A stretch of DNA of 64,000 nt from Pseudomonas sp. AN-1. GTDB lineage: Bacteria; Pseudomonadota; Gammaproteobacteria; Pseudomonadales; Pseudomonadaceae. The stretch covers positions 2,976,001 through 3,040,000 of the forward strand of contig NZ_CP139195.1 of NCBI RefSeq assembly GCF_034057115.1, written 5' to 3'. A program made the position numbers and the translations under genes. The notes beneath the pieces were generated by a model. It was given only the letters and a program-made list of their open reading frames with translations. It had not been told where the DNA came from and searched no databases. Below, piece after piece: positions 19,301-27,206 of this stretch (within the stretch, counting starts at the first letter, position 1; every line of letters starts with the position of its first letter).

Positions 19301-19996
19301 ATGACCCTGCATATCCGCATCTGGGACCTGCCCACCCGCGTCTTCCACTGGAGTCTGGCGCTGTCCGTCGCCGCCGCCCTCGCCACCGGCTGGGTCGGCG
19401 GCAACTGGATGGTCTGGCACGGCCGCCTGGGCCTGCTCATCGCCGGCCTGCTGGCCTTCCGCCTGGCCTGGGGCGTGCTCGGCTCCACCTACGTGCGCTT
19501 CGGCCAGGTGCTGCACCTGCCGCAGAGCCTGCCGGCCTACCTGCGCGGCGAGTGGCACGGCGGCGGCCACAACCCGCTGGGCTGGCTGTCGGTGCTGGCC
19601 ATGCTCGCCGCCCTCGGCTTCCAGGTCGCCAGCGGCCTGGTGGCCAACGACGACATCGCCTTCACCGGCCCGCTGTACCGCCTGGTCGACAGCGCCACCA
19701 GCAGCAGGCTGACCGGCCTGCACCGCCAGGGCCTGTGGCTGGTGGTCGCGCTGATCGTCCTGCATCTGGCGGCGCTGCTGTTCTACCGCCTGGTGCGCGG
19801 CGAGAACCTGGTCGAGGCCATGCTCCACGGCAAGCGCCGGGTGCCGGCCGCGCGGCCGGTCAAGCCGGCCAGCGGCGGCAGCCTGCCGGCGCTGGTGGTC
19901 GCCCTGGCCTTCGCCGGCGGCGCGATCTGGGCTGCCAACGGCAGCTGGATTCCGACGCCTCCGCCGCCACCGGCGCAGAGCACTCCGGCCTGGTAA
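19301..19996 (+). CDS. Cytochrome b561-type membrane protein
   Basis: 231-residue inner-membrane di-haem b protein. It has four or five transmembrane helices; candidate haem histidines lie in TRVFHW (N-terminus), VWHGRLG, GHNPLGW and LHLAALLF. The start MTLHIRIWDLPTRVFHW is typical of the Ni/Fe-hydrogenase-like cytochrome b group that reduces soluble cytochromes. A fifth C-terminal helix ends in a proline-rich tail. It converges on a cytochrome c' gene across a shared terminator; such b561/c' pairs occur together and may be redox partners, which is inference here. Confidence 0.88.
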   Translation: MTLHIRIWDLPTRVFHWSLALSVAAALATGWVGGNWMVWHGRLGLLIAGLLAFRLAWGVLGSTYVRFGQVLHLPQSLPAYLRGEWHGGGHNPLGWLSVLAMLAALGFQVASGLVANDDIAFTGPLYRLVDSATSSRLTGLHRQGLWLVVALIVLHLAALLFYRLVRGENLVEAMLHGKRRVPAARPVKPASGGSLPALVVALAFAGGAIWAANGSWIPTPPPPPAQSTPAW

Positions 19997-19998
19997 CG

Positions 19999-20026
19999 AA
20001 AAGGGCGACCCGCGGGTCGCCCTTTT
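19999..20026. terminator. Bidirectional intrinsic terminator
   Basis: Stem AAAAGGGCGACCCG / CGGGTCGCCCTTTT is a 28-bp perfect palindrome, with A-run on one side and T-run on the other. It serves both the b561 gene and the convergent cytochrome c' gene. Confidence 0.9.
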
Positions 20027-20045
20027 CATGTCAGCCGTGCGTCGG

Positions 20046-20519
20046 TCATTCGTCCATGCGGAACTTGTCGTGGCAGCCCTTGCAGCTCTTGCCCACCTCG
20101 CCGAAAGCCTGGGCGATGGCAGCCTTGTCGCCGCCGGCGGCGACCTTGGCCAGGTTGTTGGCGGCCTGGTTGAAGGCGATGGCCACCTTGGCGACCTCCT
20201 CCTTCTGGGTGAAGAACTCCGGCTTGACGCGGGTCTTCTGCGCGCCCACCGACTGCTCGGTGCCCGGACCGTACAGCGCACCCATGCCCGAGTTGGCGAT
20301 GCCGGCGATGGCGTTGGCGGCGGCGGCGACCTGCGCCTGGTCGTAGGGCACCGAGCCCTCGACGACCTGCGCCTTGATCTTGCCCATGTTCCACGACATG
20401 AAGCTGTAGCCGGCCTTGCGGAACTCGATCTGGTCTTCCGGGCTGACCTGGGCCACGGCCAGGCTGGCGGTCCCCGCCAGCAGCAGACCGGCGGTGCAGG
20501 CCATCAGTTTGTTCATCAT
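20046..20519 (-). CDS. Cytochrome c'
   Basis: 157-residue periplasmic class II cytochrome c. Signal peptide ends near SLAVA (residue ~23). The haem motif CKGCH is at the C-terminus in KSCKGCHDKFRMDE, as in all cytochromes c'. The N-terminal helix EDQIEFRKAGYSFMSWNMGK fits the four-helix bundle; the phenyl/methionine near the start is the distal haem pocket. Such proteins bind NO or act as electron carriers. MM at the start allows either methionine; the difference is one residue. Confidence 0.93.
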   Translation of the reverse strand: MMNKLMACTAGLLLAGTASLAVAQVSPEDQIEFRKAGYSFMSWNMGKIKAQVVEGSVPYDQAQVAAAANAIAGIANSGMGALYGPGTEQSVGAQKTRVKPEFFTQKEEVAKVAIAFNQAANNLAKVAAGGDKAAIAQAFGEVGKSCKGCHDKFRMDE

Positions 20520-20622
20520 CGGTGTTCTCCCTTTCCTTGCAGCATGATCACGAAGAGCCGGCCCCGGGCCGGCAGAGGCTCTAGAGTAGCCGCTGCGGGG
20601 GCAACAGGCAGCCCCGCCGGGT

Positions 20623-21039
20623 TCACACCCGGCGACTTTCGTACCAGCGATACAGGCCCATGCCCGCCAGCATGGCGATGACGAACGGCAGGATGGCGGC
20701 GTTGCCGCTGCCCAGCACCACCACCGCCGGCCCCGGGCAGATGCCGGCGATGCCCCAGCCGATGCCGAAGATCAGGCTGCCGATCACCAGCTGGCGGTCC
20801 GGCTCGCGCTTGCTCGGCAACTGCATCGGGCAGCCGGTCAGCGACTGCTGGCGGCGGCGCGCCAGGGTGAAGGGGATCAGCGCGGCAGCGATGCCGCCGC
20901 CCATGACGAAGGCCAGCGACGGATCCCAGCTGCCGGCCAGGTCGAGGAAGGCCAGCACCTTGGCCGGACTGGCCATGCCGGCCAGCAGCAGGCCGAGGCC
21001 GAACAGCAGGCCGGCGAGGAAGGCGGTCAGACGGTTCAT
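20623..21039 (-). CDS. YeeE/YedE (DUF6691) half-permease, second subunit
   Basis: 138-residue membrane protein with about four helices, related to the C-terminal half of the thiosulfate transporter YeeE/TsuA. Visible motifs are GLLFGLGLLLAGMASPAKVL near the start and GIGWGIAGICPGPAVV, where the cysteine lies in the motif that conducts sulfur anions in the family. It is the last gene of a three-gene operon: its ATG lies 2 bp after the stop of the first half-permease. Together the two halves likely move a reduced sulfur compound, as PmpAB do next to BigR. Confidence 0.85.
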   Translation of the reverse strand: MNRLTAFLAGLLFGLGLLLAGMASPAKVLAFLDLAGSWDPSLAFVMGGGIAAALIPFTLARRRQQSLTGCPMQLPSKREPDRQLVIGSLIFGIGWGIAGICPGPAVVVLGSGNAAILPFVIAMLAGMGLYRWYESRRV

Positions 21040-21041
21040 GC

Positions 21042-21476
21042 TCAGGCTCCGATCAGGTGGCGGACGACGAAGACGGTGGCGAAGCCGGTGCCCATGAAGC
21101 ACAGGGTGGCGATCAGCGAGCGCGGCGACAGCCGCGACAGCCCGCAGATGCCGTGGCCACTGGTGCAGCCGGAGCCCAGCCGCGCGCCGAAGCCGACCAG
21201 CAGGCCGGCCAGCAGCAGACCCGGCACGCCGGCCTGCATCTCGATGGCCGGCAGCGCGGCGAACGCCTGCCACAGCCAGGGGGCGAGCAGCAGGCCGGCG
21301 ACGAACAGCAGGCTGTCCAGCCGGCCGCTGGCCTTCGGGTTGAGCAGGCTGCCGAGCAGGCCGCTGATCCCGGCGATGCGGCCGTTGGCCAGCACGAACA
21401 GGCCGGTCGCCAGGCCGAGCAGGATGCCGCCGGCGAGGGCGCTCCAGGGGGTGAAGTGGGCCCAGTCGATGGTCAT
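21042..21476 (-). CDS. YeeE/YedE half-permease, first subunit
   Basis: 144-residue membrane protein with four helices and the strong family signature GSGCTSGHGICGLSRLSPRS near residue 105-125, whose cysteine is implicated in thiosulfate/sulfide passage. It starts with an ATG that overlaps the stop of the ArsR gene by four bases (21473-21476), so the two are translationally coupled. The operon order regulator - half-permease - half-permease matches sulfur-responsive loci. Confidence 0.88.
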   Translation of the reverse strand: MTIDWAHFTPWSALAGGILLGLATGLFVLANGRIAGISGLLGSLLNPKASGRLDSLLFVAGLLLAPWLWQAFAALPAIEMQAGVPGLLLAGLLVGFGARLGSGCTSGHGICGLSRLSPRSLIATLCFMGTGFATVFVVRHLIGA

Positions 21477-21793
21477 TGTCGTTCCTCCGAGCAGAACTGC
21501 AGGTACAGGGTGTGGATCAGCGCCAGGGCGGCGGGACTGGCGATGCGGTAGTGGATCTGCTTGCCGTCGCGGCGGGTGGCCACCAGCCCCTCGCGGCGCA
21601 GCACGCCGAGCTGCTGCGACAGGGTCGGCTGGACGATGCCCAGCGCATCCTGCAGCTCGCCGACATTGCGCTCGCCTTCGGCCAGCTGGCACAGCAGCAG
21701 CAGGCGATCCGGGTTGGCCAGCACCTTGAGCAGCTGGCTGGCGGCATCGGCATTGGCGCGCAGGCGGGCGAAATCGGTCGCGGCGAGGGGCAT
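21473..21793 (-). CDS. ArsR-family repressor, BigR/SqrR-like (reactive sulfur sensor)
   Basis: 106-residue winged-helix repressor. Recognition helix region is IVQPTLSQQLGVLRREGLV. There are exactly two cysteines, C35 and C101, 66 residues apart, the same spacing as C42 and C108 of BigR, which form a disulfide or polysulfide bridge and release DNA. No metal-binding CVC motif is present, so arsenic sensing is unlikely. It heads the operon with the two YeeE-type half-permeases. An A+T-rich island directly upstream is the likely operator. Confidence 0.85.
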   Translation of the reverse strand: MPLAATDFARLRANADAASQLLKVLANPDRLLLLCQLAEGERNVGELQDALGIVQPTLSQQLGVLRREGLVATRRDGKQIHYRIASPAALALIHTLYLQFCSEERQ

Positions 21794-21815
21794 GGCGGCT
21801 CCATACAGTTAGCCG

Positions 21816-21848
21816 AAAAACAATATATATCAATATAAACTGTAAAGC
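21816..21848 (-). promoter_or_regulatory. A+T-rich operator/promoter of the sulfur operon
   Basis: A 33-bp island with only about five G/C bases in a ~70% G+C neighbourhood. It contains CAATATA twice, 10 bp apart (21821-21827 and 21831-21837), i.e. on one face of the helix. On the minus strand TTTACA (21846-21841) could serve as -35. BigR-type repressors bind such A+T-rich repeated elements. Inference from position and composition. Confidence 0.55.
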
Positions 21849-22094
21849 AAACCGTCCGCCCGCCTACTACCTTCGGCTGAAAAACCCATCATTTCGGCCA
21901 AAGTCGACTTGCAATTTTCGTCTCAACTCACTCCAAAACAGTTGAACGACAACCGCCACCCCGGCACAATCCGGCGCCATATAGCCCCGCCAGAGGTCCG
22001 CGCAGCGCGCGTCGACCCCTCTAGCCAGCGGATCTGGCGTCCTGCGGGAGCAACGAACAACAACAATTTCGCTTGCCAATGGAGAGATTTGCTC
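21849..22094. promoter_or_regulatory. pnt operon upstream region
   Basis: Together with the ArsR operator this is a ~300-bp gap between divergent operons. A weak sigma-70-like promoter toward pntAA is TTGAAC (21942-21947), 17-bp spacer, CACAAT (21965-21970), leaving a ~120-nt leader. No conserved hairpin, small open frame or riboswitch was recognised. GGAGAG sits about eight bases before the pntAA ATG. Confidence 0.35.
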
Positions 22095-23219
22095 ATGCAA
22101 ATCGGTATACCGCTCGAAACCCACGCCGGGGAAACCCGCGTGGCCGCCACGCCGGAAACGGTCAAGAAACTCGTCGCCCAGGGCCACCAGGTCGTCGTCC
22201 AGTCGGGAGCCGGCGTTGCCGCCAGCGTCCCGGACGACGCCTATGTCGCCGCCGGCGCGCGCATCGGCTCGGCCGCCGAGGCCCTCGGCGCCGGCCTGGT
22301 GCTCAAGGTCGCCGCGCCCGACGCCGACGAGCTGCAACTGATGCAGCCCGGCGCCGTGCTGGTCGGCATGCTCAACCCGTTCGACAACGCCAACCTGGCG
22401 CGCATGACCGAGCGCGGCATCACCGCCTTCGCCCTCGAGGCGGCGCCGCGCACCTCGCGCGCGCAGAGCCTCGACGTGCTGTCGTCGCAGGCCAACATCG
22501 CCGGCTACAAGGCGGTGATGCTCGCCGCCAACCACTACCCGCGCTTCATGCCGATGCTGATGACCGCCGCCGGCACGGTGAAGGCCGCCCGCGTGCTGGT
22601 GCTCGGCGCCGGCGTCGCCGGCCTGCAGGCGATCGCCACCGCCAAGCGCCTCGGCGCGGTGATCGAGGCCTCGGACGTGCGGCCGGCGGTGAAGGAGCAG
22701 ATCGAGTCCCTCGGCGCCAAGTTCGTCGACGTGCCGTTCGAGACCGACGAGGAGCGCGAATGCGCCCAGGGCGTCGGCGGCTACGCGCGGCCGATGCCCA
22801 AATCCTGGATGGAGCGCCAGGCCAGGGCGGTGCACGAGAAGGCCAAACAGGCCGACATCGTCATCACCACCGCGCTGATCCCCGGCCGTCCGGCGCCGAT
22901 CCTGCTGCACGAGGACACCGTGGCGGCGATGAAGCCCGGCTCGGTGGTCATCGACCTGGCCGCGGCGCAGGGCGGCAACTGCCCGCTGACCGTCGCCGAC
23001 CAGGTGGTGATGCGCCACGGCGTGACCATCGTCGGCCACAGCAACCTGCCGGCGCTGGTGCCGGCCGACGCCTCGGCCCTGTACGCGCGCAACCTGCTGG
23101 ACTTCCTCAAGCTGGTCATCGACGGCGAAGGCAAGTTCCAGCTCAACCGCGAAGACGACATCGTCGCCGCCTGCCTGATGTGCGAGGGCGGCCAGCTGGT
23201 CCGTCGCAACGCCGCCTGA
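22095..23219 (+). CDS. pntAA: NAD(P) transhydrogenase, NAD(H)-binding subunit (alpha-1)
   Basis: 374-residue cytosolic domain I of the proton-translocating transhydrogenase, which uses proton-motive force to make NADPH from NADH. Start MQIGIPLETHAGETRVAATP is typical. Rossmann motif VLVLGAGVAGLQAIATAKRL lies near residue 170; the mobile-loop region and VVIDLAAAQGGNCPL follow. First of three genes with alpha split in two (AA, AB), as in Pseudomonas and Rhodospirillum rather than the two-gene form in E. coli. GGAGAG before the ATG at 22095. Confidence 0.97.
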   Translation: MQIGIPLETHAGETRVAATPETVKKLVAQGHQVVVQSGAGVAASVPDDAYVAAGARIGSAAEALGAGLVLKVAAPDADELQLMQPGAVLVGMLNPFDNANLARMTERGITAFALEAAPRTSRAQSLDVLSSQANIAGYKAVMLAANHYPRFMPMLMTAAGTVKAARVLVLGAGVAGLQAIATAKRLGAVIEASDVRPAVKEQIESLGAKFVDVPFETDEERECAQGVGGYARPMPKSWMERQARAVHEKAKQADIVITTALIPGRPAPILLHEDTVAAMKPGSVVIDLAAAQGGNCPLTVADQVVMRHGVTIVGHSNLPALVPADASALYARNLLDFLKLVIDGEGKFQLNREDDIVAACLMCEGGQLVRRNAA

Positions 23220-23248
23220 TTGCTCCCCAGATTACAAGGACAACAACC

Positions 23249-23563
23249 ATGGACCCGATCTCCGACGGTCTCTACAACCTGATCATCTTCGTGCTGGCGA
23301 TCTACGTCGGCTACCACGTGGTATGGAACGTCACTCCCGCGCTGCACACCCCGCTGATGGCGGTGACCAACGCCATCTCCGCCATCGTCATCGTCGGCGC
23401 CATGCTGGCCGCCGCGCTGACCGAAACCGGCCTGGGCAAGACCATGGGCACCCTGGCCGTGGCGCTGGCCGCGGTCAACGTGTTCGGTGGCTTCCTGGTC
23501 ACCCGGCGCATGCTGGAAATGTTCAAGAAGAAAGACAAGCCGGCCAAGGCGGAGGCGCACTGA
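23249..23563 (+). CDS. pntAB: NAD(P) transhydrogenase, alpha-2 membrane subunit
   Basis: 104-residue membrane subunit (part of domain II) with about three helices: YNLIIFVLAIYVGYHVVWNV, then HTPLMAVTNAISAIVIVGAM, a family signature, and a last helix ending in a charged tail FKKKDKPAKAEAH. Couples proton flow to hydride transfer together with PntB. Lies 29 bp after pntAA and one base before pntB, clearly one operon. Confidence 0.96.
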   Translation: MDPISDGLYNLIIFVLAIYVGYHVVWNVTPALHTPLMAVTNAISAIVIVGAMLAAALTETGLGKTMGTLAVALAAVNVFGGFLVTRRMLEMFKKKDKPAKAEAH

Positions 23564-23564
23564 G

Positions 23565-25001
23565 ATGAGCATGAACCTGATCACCGCCCTCTACCTCGTG
23601 GCGTCCGTGTGCTTCATCCAGGCGCTCAAGGGCCTCTCGCACCCGACCAGCTCGCGCCGGGGCAACCTGTTCGGCATGGTCGGCATGGCCATCGCCGTGC
23701 TCACCACCGTCGGCCTGATCTACAAGCTCGGCGCGCAGATGGGCGAAGGCGCCGGCATCGGCTACGTGGTCCTCGGCCTGCTGCTCGGCGGCACCGCCGG
23801 CACCATCATGGCCAAGCGCGTCGAGATGACCAAGATGCCCGAGCTGGTCGCCTTCATGCACAGCATGATCGGCCTGGCCGCGGTGTTCATCGCCGTGGCC
23901 GCCGTGGTCGAGCCGCAGTCGCTGGGCATAGTCGCTGCGCTAGGCGACGCCATCCCGGCCGGCAACCGCCTGGAGCTGTTCCTCGGCGCGGCCATCGGCG
24001 CCATCACCTTCTCCGGTTCAGTGATCGCCTTCGGCAAGCTGTCCGGCAAGTACAAGTTCCGCCTGTTCCAGGGCGCCCCGGTGACCTTCGCCGGCCAGCA
24101 CTGGCTGAACCTGGCCATGGGCCTCGCCATCCTCGGTCTGGGCCTGGCCTTCACCTTCAGCGGTGACCTGACCGCCTTCGCCGTGCTGGTGGCGCTGGCC
24201 TTCGTGATCGGCGTGCTGATCATCATCCCGATCGGCGGCGCCGACATGCCGGTGGTGGTGTCGATGCTCAACAGCTACTCGGGCTGGGCGGCGGCCGGCA
24301 TCGGCTTCTCGCTGAACAACTCGATGCTGATCGTCGCCGGTTCGCTGGTCGGTTCGAGCGGCGCGATCCTCTCCTACATCATGTGCAAGGCGATGAACCG
24401 CTCGTTCTTCAACGTGATCCTCGGCGGCTTCGGCGCCGAAGCCGGCGCTGCCGTGGCCGGCTCCCAGGAGCAGCGCCCGGTGAAGAGCGGCTCGGCCGAC
24501 GATGCCGCGTTCCTGCTGGGCAACGCCGACAGCGTGATCATCGTCCCCGGCTACGGCCTGGCGGTGGCCCGTGCCCAGCACGCGCTGATGGAGCTGACCG
24601 AGAAGCTGACCCACCGCGGCGTGACCGTGAAGTACGCGATCCACCCGGTCGCCGGGCGGATGCCGGGGCACATGAACGTGCTGCTGGCCGAGGCCGAGGT
24701 GCCCTACGAGCAGGTGCACGAAATGGAGGACATCAACCCCGAGTTCGGCCAGGCCGACGTGGTGCTGGTGCTCGGCGCCAACGACGTGGTCAACCCGGCG
24801 GCGAAGACCGATCCGAAGTCGCCGATCGCCGGCATGCCGATCCTCGACGCGTACAAGGCGCGCACCGTGATCGTCAACAAGCGCTCGATGGCCAGCGGCT
24901 ACGCCGGTCTCGACAACGAGCTGTTCTACATGGACAAGACCATGATGGTGTTCGGCGACGCCAAGAAGGTGGTCGAGGACATGGTCAAGGCCGTCGAGTA
25001 A
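23565..25001 (+). CDS. pntB: NAD(P) transhydrogenase, beta subunit
   Basis: 478-residue subunit with nine or so membrane helices (domain II) and a C-terminal NADP(H)-binding domain III from about residue 290. Domain III motifs are visible: VIIVPGYGLAVARAQHAL, YAIHPVAGRMPGHMNVLLAE, DVVLVLGANDVVNPAA and the late GYAGLDNELFY. ATG at 23565 lies one base after the pntAB stop (TGAGATGAGC). A strong terminator follows. Complete operon, all domains intact. Confidence 0.97.
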   Translation: MSMNLITALYLVASVCFIQALKGLSHPTSSRRGNLFGMVGMAIAVLTTVGLIYKLGAQMGEGAGIGYVVLGLLLGGTAGTIMAKRVEMTKMPELVAFMHSMIGLAAVFIAVAAVVEPQSLGIVAALGDAIPAGNRLELFLGAAIGAITFSGSVIAFGKLSGKYKFRLFQGAPVTFAGQHWLNLAMGLAILGLGLAFTFSGDLTAFAVLVALAFVIGVLIIIPIGGADMPVVVSMLNSYSGWAAAGIGFSLNNSMLIVAGSLVGSSGAILSYIMCKAMNRSFFNVILGGFGAEAGAAVAGSQEQRPVKSGSADDAAFLLGNADSVIIVPGYGLAVARAQHALMELTEKLTHRGVTVKYAIHPVAGRMPGHMNVLLAEAEVPYEQVHEMEDINPEFGQADVVLVLGANDVVNPAAKTDPKSPIAGMPILDAYKARTVIVNKRSMASGYAGLDNELFYMDKTMMVFGDAKKVVEDMVKAVE

Positions 25002-25020
25002 CCCGACGAAATGCACGGTG

Positions 25021-25055
25021 AAACAACCACTTCCGCCACGCGGAAGTGGTTGTTT
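25021..25055 (+). terminator. Intrinsic terminator after pntB
   Basis: Perfect 15-bp stem AAACAACCACTTCCG / CGGAAGTGGTTGTTT with a 5-nt loop (CCACG). The right arm ends in TTGTTT, giving a short U-tract. It closes the pnt operon. Confidence 0.88.
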
Positions 25056-25190
25056 CTGCGGCAAAAGGTCGCGATGCCTTGCAAAAACCGTCCAGCGCAT
25101 TACGACCTTAGTATTAAAGGCGTGACGATAGCGAATCCTTAGACTCGGCGCACTGTGTTCGCCATAGGCCGTATCCAAAGGAACCGCTCA

Positions 25191-26711
25191 ATGTCCCTGT
25201 ACCCTGATCGTATTCGCCTGCAGTCCCTGACCGACAAAATCACCACCGCCGAAGAAGCGGCCAAGCTGGTCAAGAACGGCAACACCGTCGGCATGAGCGG
25301 CTTCACCCGCGCCGGCGAAGCCAAGAAGCTGCCGATCGCCATGGCCGAGCGCGCCCGCCACGAAGAGCTGAAGATCACCCTGATCACCGGCGCCAGCCTG
25401 GGCAACGACATGGACAAGCTGATGGCCGAATCCGGTCTGCTGGCCCGCCGCATGCCGTTCCAGTCCGACGCCGGCCTGCGCAAGGCGATCAACAAGGGCG
25501 AGGTGATGTTCATCGACCAGCACCTGTCCGACACCGCCGAGCAGCTGCGTGCCGGCAGCCTGCCGAAGGTCGACGTGGCCATCATCGAGGCCTGCGCCAT
25601 CACCGAGAACGGCGGCATCGTGCCGACCACCTCGGTGGGCAACTCCGCCAGCTTCACCGAAGCCGACGTGGTGATCGTCGAGCTGAACCTGGCCCACCCG
25701 GCCGCCCTGGAAGGCCTGCACGACATCTACCTGCCGGCCAAGCGCCCGGAGCGCGGCCCGATCCCGCTGGTCAACGGCCAGGATCGCATCGGCACCCCGT
25801 ACATCCCCTGCGACCCGGCGAAGATCGCCGCCATCGTCATCACCGACCAGGAAGACTCCTACTCCAGCGTCCTGCCGTCCGACGACGAGACCCAGGCCAT
25901 CGCCGACCACCTGATCGCCTTCTTCGAGAAGGAAGTCGAGCGCGGCAACCTGAGCCCCAGCCTGCTGCCGCTGCAGGCCGGCGTCGGCACCATCGCCAAC
26001 GCCGTGATGAGCGGTCTGCTGAAGTCCAACTTCAGCGGCCTGACCATGTACTCCGAGGTGCTGCAGGACTCCACCTTCGAGCTGTTCGACGCCGGCAAGC
26101 TGGTCGCCGCCTCCGGCTGCTCCTTCACCCTGTCCGAGAAGATGTGCCACCACGTGCTGGCCAACCTCGACAAGTACAAGGACAAGCTGGTGCTGCGCCC
26201 GCAGGAAATCTCCAACCATCCGGAGATCGTCCGTCGCATCGGCATCATCGGCATCAACACCGCGCTGGAGTTCGACATCTACGGCAACGTCAACTCCACC
26301 CACGTCAACGGCACCCACATGATGAACGGCCTCGGCGGCTCGGGCGACTTCACCCGCAACGCCCACCTGGCCATCTTCGTCACCAAGTCCATCGCCAAGG
26401 GCGGCGCCATCTCCTCCGCCGTGCCGATGATCCCGCACGTCGACCACAACGAGCACGACGTCGACATCATCGTCACCGAGCAGGGCCTGGCCGACCTGCG
26501 CGGCCTGGCCCCGCGCGAGCGCGCCCAGGTGATCATCGACAACTGCGTGCACCCGGACTTCCGCCCGGCCATGCAGGACTACTTCGACCGCGCCTGCGCC
26601 ACCGTCGGCGGCCAGACCCCGCACATCCTCGCCGAGGCCTTCTCCTGGCACATCAACATGCAGCAGACCGGCCACATGCTGCGCCAGCCGGGTCACTGCG
26701 GCCTGCTCTGA
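25191..26711 (+). CDS. Acetyl-CoA hydrolase / succinyl-CoA:acetate CoA-transferase family
   Basis: 506-residue cytosolic class I CoA-transferase-like enzyme. Typical stretches are GNTVGMSGFTRAGEAKKLP near the N-terminus, QAGVGTIANAVMSGLL, and YSEVLQD, which carries the predicted catalytic glutamate. The C-terminal half has GGSGDFTRNAHLAIF and EQGLADLRGLAPRERA. Proteins of this type transfer CoA between succinyl-CoA and acetate or hydrolyse acetyl-CoA, acting in acetate or propionate metabolism. AAAGGA lies ~8 bases before the ATG. Alone between two terminators. Confidence 0.9.
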   Translation: MSLYPDRIRLQSLTDKITTAEEAAKLVKNGNTVGMSGFTRAGEAKKLPIAMAERARHEELKITLITGASLGNDMDKLMAESGLLARRMPFQSDAGLRKAINKGEVMFIDQHLSDTAEQLRAGSLPKVDVAIIEACAITENGGIVPTTSVGNSASFTEADVVIVELNLAHPAALEGLHDIYLPAKRPERGPIPLVNGQDRIGTPYIPCDPAKIAAIVITDQEDSYSSVLPSDDETQAIADHLIAFFEKEVERGNLSPSLLPLQAGVGTIANAVMSGLLKSNFSGLTMYSEVLQDSTFELFDAGKLVAASGCSFTLSEKMCHHVLANLDKYKDKLVLRPQEISNHPEIVRRIGIIGINTALEFDIYGNVNSTHVNGTHMMNGLGGSGDFTRNAHLAIFVTKSIAKGGAISSAVPMIPHVDHNEHDVDIIVTEQGLADLRGLAPRERAQVIIDNCVHPDFRPAMQDYFDRACATVGGQTPHILAEAFSWHINMQQTGHMLRQPGHCGLL

Positions 26712-26737
26712 TCGCCTGATCGGCTGACCGCCGCATA

Positions 26738-26763
26738 ACTGCGCCGCCTTCGGGCGGCGCAGT
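26738..26763 (+). terminator. Intrinsic terminator after CoA-transferase
   Basis: Stem ACTGCGCCGCC / GGCGGCGCAGT (11 bp) with the stable UUCG tetraloop, followed by CGTTT. The T-run is short, so efficiency is uncertain. Confidence 0.75.
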
Positions 26764-26888
26764 CGTTTCCGGGCCGCGACCCGCCACGCAGATGCCACGC
26801 CGGTCGCAGCGCGGCAGCGCGCGGCTGGCATGCGGCCCTGCGAATCAATACAGTACGCGCCTCGTCCAGAACCACCGGAGTACCCCCG

Positions 26889-27206
26889 ATGCGAAGCACC
26901 CTGCTCGCCGCCACCCTCGTCCTGCTCGCCGCCGGCAGCGCCCAGGCCCAGACCCTGGTCGCCACCAGCAACATCCTGGTGCGCGCCCTCGAACGCAGCC
27001 TCGACTTCACCTCCGACACCACCACCTCGGTGCGCGACATGAAGGTGGTGCAGGCCGCCCGCGACGACGCCGCCAGCTTCGTCGCCAGCGAAGGCGCGAT
27101 CCGCGGCGCCCGCCTGGAGGCCGCCCTGCAACTGCTGCGCGCGCGCGTGCCCGAGGCCCAGGCAGCCAGCGACGCCGAACTGGCTCAGGCCCTGCTCGCC
27201 CTGTGA
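26889..27206 (+). CDS. DUF2388 exported protein
   Basis: 105-residue secreted or periplasmic protein with a signal peptide ending at AQAQT (residue ~21). The mature part, TSNILVRALERSLDFTSDTT followed by SFVASEGAIRGARLEAAL, is the DUF2388 (holomycin-unrelated, Pseudomonas-specific) family as I know it. Function unknown. Its stop TGA overlaps the GTG start of the next gene by four bases, so both are translated from one message. Similar small DUF2388 genes often occur in pairs next to exported proteins in Pseudomonas. Confidence 0.85.
   Translation: MRSTLLAATLVLLAAGSAQAQTLVATSNILVRALERSLDFTSDTTTSVRDMKVVQAARDDAASFVASEGAIRGARLEAALQLLRARVPEAQAASDAELAQALLAL

Noticed and set aside
21473-21793. Arsenic resistance regulator
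   Set aside because: No CxC metal site and no arsenic genes; cysteine spacing and YeeE neighbours fit a reactive-sulfur sensor.
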